Origin: Dunaliella salina
Lineage: Eukaryota > Chlorophyta > Chlorophyceae > Chlamydomonadales > Dunaliellaceae
Reading direction: 5' to 3'
Assembly: GCA_002284615.2 (NCBI GenBank)
Contig: MU069473.1
Coordinates: 406,954 to 424,576 of the forward strand
Length of the DNA: 17,623 bases
Shown here: piece after piece, positions 14,711 through 17,623 of the stretch
Numbering within the stretch: position 1 is the first letter of the stretch
Layout: each line of letters starts with the position of its first letter
Program-made: the position numbers and the translations under genes
Notes under the pieces: generated by a model
Seen by the model: only the letters and a program-made list of their open reading frames with translations
What the model was told of the DNA's origin: nothing
Databases searched by the model: none

Positions 14711-15370
14711 GACAGAGGTGGGCAACGAGCCCAAATCGCTGAAAATGTTCTTTCCCACCATTATTTTCCAAATCTGATCATGACAACCATTATAATACCA
14801 ATAAAAATTATGTTCACCAAAAAATGAAGAAAACCGGAGGACCCCAGATCACTCTCCTGGCCTCAGATCACCCTAAAATGGCCCACAGCTCCACCCTGGG
14901 ACCATTTTTCCACCCCCAGAATATCTTTTTGATAACCCTTATATGACATGCTAACATCCTGCATATTCGAAAGTGGGAACGAAGGAGGTCAAAAATTGAC
15001 CTTTTTGGCACCCCTAGTGCTGGATTTTTTCTAAGGGAAATGGCTGAAATTCAGTATCTGACCAACCACTGGGTCTTTTCACTCCATTTTTTTGCAATGA
15101 TATTTTTTATTACAAGGACTCCAAATCACTAAAAATCACTCATTTTGGTGCTCTGGCTGGTCAGATATGATGAGTGCTTGCTCAAAAGCTAGGGTTCACG
15201 TTCTGGTAAATAGCAGAAGTGGCCGTACTTGGCAGTTTTCAAACTCAGTAGCTATGGAAACTGTACAGTACATTTTGGTCCTAGATACAAAAACTGCCAA
15301 GTACGGCCACCGTGCTAAAGGAACATTTCAAATTGACCCCTGTTTGGGGCCCTCGTCGCCCACCTCTGTC
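14711..15370. mobile_element. 660-bp non-autonomous terminal-inverted-repeat element
   Basis: The ends are inverted: GACAGAGGTGGGCAACGAG at 14711-14729 and its counterpart CTCGTCGCCCACCTCTGTC at 15352-15370 (18 of 19 paired). Weaker similarity continues inward (TGAAAATGTTCTTT on the left, TGAAATGTTCCTTT on the right strand). The same five bases ATTTT flank both sides (14706-14710 and 15371-15375), and joining the flanks restores a LINE fragment. No transposase frame exists inside, so it depends on a partner elsewhere. The interior holds two further inverted pairs: TATCTGACCAACCA/TGGCTGGTCAGATA (15055-15068 with 15154-15167) and a long hairpin at 15211-15317. The transposase superfamily cannot be named from these ends. 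Confidence 0.8.
15211..15317. repeat. Long hairpin with perfect 21-bp arms
   Basis: Arm 15219-15239 (GTGGCCGTACTTGGC...) is the exact reverse complement of 15290-15310, with a 50-base loop. Outside a 2-3 base interruption TAGCA (15211-15215) pairs with TGCTA (15313-15317), giving 26 pairs. It lies near the right end of the TIR element. Confidence 0.95.
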
Positions 15371-15420
15371 ATTTTGAGGATGTTACTCGTTTTTTTCAGA
15401 CCAAGATACTGAGACTCATG

Positions 15421-15934
15421 TTGTGGTAGCATGCATCAGGTAAGCCAAGGGTGCATCGCTACGTCTACCTGTGAGGGAGGCTTCCAGGGAGGCACCACTG
15501 CACAAAGCAGTTTGCTGAATGGGGGACCTTGATTCCCGAGGACCCAGGTCAAGTAAGCTAGTAACCTTAAACGCCAGAAACCGCCTAGCAGGTCCTCCTT
15601 GACTGGACAGAGTCATCACCGAGCATTATGATAAAACACCTTCTATATGCTATGTGCCTCTGCAATGTAGATCTTCATCCCAAAAAAGGCCAGTCCTTCT
15701 GGCTTAAGTTTAATGTTCAACTGCACGTTAGGATTACATGTACCTGGCAAAGGAACTAAAGCAACCGATTGCCTATTGCCCCACGCAACACTGCGTGCCT
15801 GATCCTAAACTTCCTTGATGCCTCCTCCCACATACACCCCTTAAATTCTCTTTTTGGTGCTCATAACATAGGAAACATGCATACTAGGAAACATGCATAC
15901 CACCCATTTTGTCACTGCATTGGCAATAACCAGA
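15421..15934. other. Intergenic stretch, small tandem only
   Basis: No gene recognised. A 16-bp unit, TAGGAAACATGCATAC (first copy CATAGG.. form), is repeated twice at 15869-15900. TGCAGTTTGCTGAATGGGGG..GATTC near 15510 has no convincing tRNA-like folding. Confidence 0.45.
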
Positions 15935-16174
15935 TCAAGGCCTGGCGGTGGCATGGATAATCTCTAATCCTCTCAACTCTTTCAGCCTCAGCAGCATTTG
16001 CGGACTCTGGGCCATGCGCGCAAGTGCAATGCCTGCGTTACGTGAGGCAGTGCCGCCTCCTTTGGTGGCAGCGACGCGCAGGAGGGCAGCAATCAGGTCG
16101 GCCTGCGACGCCCAAGGGCAGCAGAGAAGAAGTGTATGAGCAGTTATGTCAGTTGGGGTTGGGCATGTGAGCAC
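15935..16174 (-). CDS. Terminal exon of an armadillo-repeat-like protein
   Basis: The minus strand ends in ADLIAALLRVAATKGG, ASRNAGIALARMAQSPQML and LRLKELRGLEIIHATARP followed by TGA (15937-15935). RNAxxALARLAxxP followed by LxELxGLEII is the pattern of armadillo/HEAT helices, usually protein-interaction surfaces, and this would be the last repeat. The real exon start is probably an acceptor: GGGCGTCGCAG (exon from 16109), with a good pyrimidine tract, or one near 16193; the open frame to 16174 has no ATG. Earlier exons would lie at higher coordinates on the minus strand, but I cannot identify them. The specific ARM protein cannot be named. Confidence 0.5.
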   Translation of the reverse strand: MLTCPTPTDITAHTLLLCCPWASQADLIAALLRVAATKGGGTASRNAGIALARMAQSPQMLLRLKELRGLEIIHATARP

Positions 16175-16193
16175 CTCCTTGCGACGCCCTCAG

Positions 16194-16840
16194 GGCACTC
16201 TGTGTTGTCATGCCTTGAAGGTTTCAAGATGCACAAAAAAAATCTAAATCAAGCCCTTGAGGTACCACAGGGTTGCAAGCCACCACGACCGATACAAAGG
16301 AGAGCTTGGGCTAAGGGGCCAAGCTGCAGACATGTTGTGTACTTGCAGGGCAGCAGCTTTTGGCCATATGCGCAGCCTGTTTAATGGTGTGGGAAGTGCG
16401 CTGGGCTTTGGTGGGGATGGAATGATGAAAAGAGTACCGCAGAGTACATGGGGGCCCAGGACCTGTGAGGCAAGTACAGGCCCAAGAACACAGTGGAACT
16501 GTGAAGCTGTGAGCCACTGACAGAACTATCAGACCGAAAGTTTTCACTGAAATGTAGGAATTCAGTCAGGGCCTGCCTTGGAGACTTCTCAAAGGTGACA
16601 TCTCTGGAGTGGGGCATGCCTCGGAATTGTGGTGCACAACTTTTGAGGCTGGCGGCATCCCTGGGGGTGGCATGGCCGAAAGTTGTGAAAACCCTGTGGC
16701 TTTGCGGTCAGCCAGAAGGACAGGCTCTGCTCAGCCCTTGTCTATTGGGCATGGCTTTCCTTGGTATGCTCACTCACTGCACCTAACTGCTTCCCTTTGA
16801 GGGTCTGAAAACACAACTTGCAGTCCTGTGTTTGCTCCTC
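16194..16840. other. Unassigned stretch, possibly introns or exons of the ARM-like gene
   Basis: If the ARM-like exon is terminal, its upstream introns and exons fall here on the minus strand. A minus frame at 16500-16617 (PHSRDVTFEKSPRQALTEFL) looks mildly protein-like, but no splice borders or ARM motifs can be confirmed. Overlapping + frames have no family resemblance. Confidence 0.3.
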
Positions 16841-17220
16841 CTTGCTGTTGATCCCTTATTTTCTCTGACTGCTCTTTCTCTAGCCTGTCTCTGGGGGGGA
16901 GCATGCTGTTCTTGCGACCGGAACGTACATGTTTGGCGAAGCTCCCATTCAGAGGCGACGCCCGAAGGGCGTTGCCTCAGGGGGCAAGCCCTTTGGTTTG
17001 CCAGTTTCACACCTCTGCTCACAGCAGCCCACTGTGGCCAGCTCACTGCACCTCAGGCTTTGAAATTTGGCATGCCCTCAAATCAAAACGTTTTAGGGGG
17101 CCTCGCAGGATGTGGAAGGCTCATGTCGCGCTCAGCTGAGTACAGCCAAAGGTTTCAAAAAACGGGCGGGTCACCCTCAGCGATTCCGTTGAGCTAGGAT
17201 TGTCGATAATCAAATTATAC
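16841..17220. other. GC-rich unassigned stretch with small hairpins
   Basis: Three overlapping frames on both strands are open because of GC content and none is recognisable. GGCGACGCC/GGCGTTGCC (16954-16976) forms a short hairpin. GCGACGCCC words recur at 16105 and 16181. No RNA gene seen. Confidence 0.35.
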
Positions 17221-17264
17221 TAATAATTCTGCACTTGGGAACGGAATGCGCTGGTTGGCCCAAA

Positions 17265-17380
17265 CGAGGGTTTGACCAACCTCCAGAGCGTCGTCCAGGG
17301 CACCTCGTCAGCTCCTCTCACCCCCATTGGCGTTTATGCCACATCGCTGCTGCACCAGCAAGAGCACGCATCCGAGGTGG
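17265..17380 (+). other. Possible exon, unrecognised
   Basis: The + frame TNLQSVVQGTSSAPLTP then IGVYATSLLHQQEHASE looks translated and is followed by a possible donor (GAG then GTGGGC at 17376). No acceptor or family is evident. It is below the level at which I would call a gene. Confidence 0.2.
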
Positions 17381-17590
17381 GCCAGGAAAAAAGTCCGTGG
17401 TGCCGCGGTTACGTGCTGTGCTGTGTCTCAAAAGCTTTAATTAAGGGGTCTTTGCCTTTGGCGGGATGTAGAATTTAAAATAACAGTCGCACTTTTAAAT
17501 ATGCTGTGAGGTGCTCCCTAAATAGCTGGACGATTTGGTGATGATGAGCTGTGGTCAACGGAGAGCCAAATGCACCCAGGTGGGCTGCAG

Positions 17591-17623
17591 CTGTACACAC
17601 ACGAACACACACGAACACACACA
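17591..17623 (+). repeat. ACACACACGA microsatellite at the window edge
   Basis: A 10-base unit of ACACACACGA type is repeated about three times and runs off the end of the window, so its full length is unknown. Confidence 0.9.

Larger units (their letters stand above)
14676..15420 (+). mobile_element. LINE 3' fragment F, split by a TIR element
   Basis: CATGCAGGCTGTTTCTAG (14676-14693) and, after the 660-bp insert, TTTTGAGGATGTTACTCG (15372-15389) and CAGACCAAGATACTGAGACT (15397-15416) align in order with 14458-14520 of the uninterrupted LINE. ACCAAGATACT also matches fragment G (6940). The EQPN-LAEG end and tail are not visible here. Similarity is modest but collinear on both sides of the insert. 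Confidence 0.55.

Noticed and set aside
15500..15560. A third tRNA-like SINE on the minus strand
   Set aside because: GGTCCCC-like words are present but no proper A box/B box pair at the right distance was found.
16783..17197. Overlapping 78-121 codon frames on both strands
   Set aside because: Mutually overlapping, GC-driven and without recognisable motifs or splice borders.
1..17623. Hammerhead ribozyme or retrozyme
   Set aside because: I looked for CTGANGA followed by a stem and GAAA in the short elements and found no complete core.

Overview
The window looks like nuclear DNA of a green alga (or another member of the green lineage). The only confidently recognised host gene is an intron-containing, three-helix chlorophyll-binding protein of the ELIP type (positions 245-1070), followed 35 bases after its stop by TGTAA, the usual green-algal poly(A) signal. 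Introns with GT..AG borders, retrotransposons, tRNA-derived SINE-like repeats and low gene density all argue against a bacterial, viral or organellar source. The species cannot be named from this sequence.

Layout. 1-1110: 3' part of the ELIP-type gene. 1138-4425: simple repeats, a possible polyglutamine-encoding exon with a 27-bp triplication, a retrotransposon 3' end, a minisatellite, and a minus-strand coding-like block with one in-frame TGA. 4425-4990: AT-rich DNA with GC-rich palindromic clusters, resembling organelle spacer DNA. 5538-5728: a 147-bp short element with perfect 22-bp target-site duplications. 5985-7056: two LINE fragments in opposite orientation, one split by a tRNA-like SINE. 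7253-7588: a duplicated hairpin and a GC-rich coding-like block. 8036-9788: a decayed retrotransposon C-terminal region with RNase H, a CCHC zinc finger and a PD-(D/E)XK-like nuclease. 9790-11250: coding-like remnants on the minus strand, a second tRNA-like SINE and further short-element copies. 12755-15420: a cluster of nested LINE fragments, including an uninterrupted 322-codon ORF, a short element in a LINE tail, and a 660-bp terminal-inverted-repeat element inside another LINE fragment. 15935-16174: an ARM-repeat-like terminal exon on the minus strand. The last 1.4 kb is mostly unassigned.

The window is best read as a record of mobile-element activity around a few host exons. One LINE family recurs in at least six pieces on both strands. 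It is recognisable by its CxxC...H...C finger, a C-terminal EQPN-LAEG motif and a tail of TTGTAA(ACC) repeats. At least three families of short elements (X, Y and a tRNA-like SINE) and one TIR element use or interrupt these LINE copies. No reverse transcriptase core is present, so nothing here is autonomous. All names X, Y and A-G are local labels of mine. Assignments rest on reading the sequence by eye; no database search was possible.
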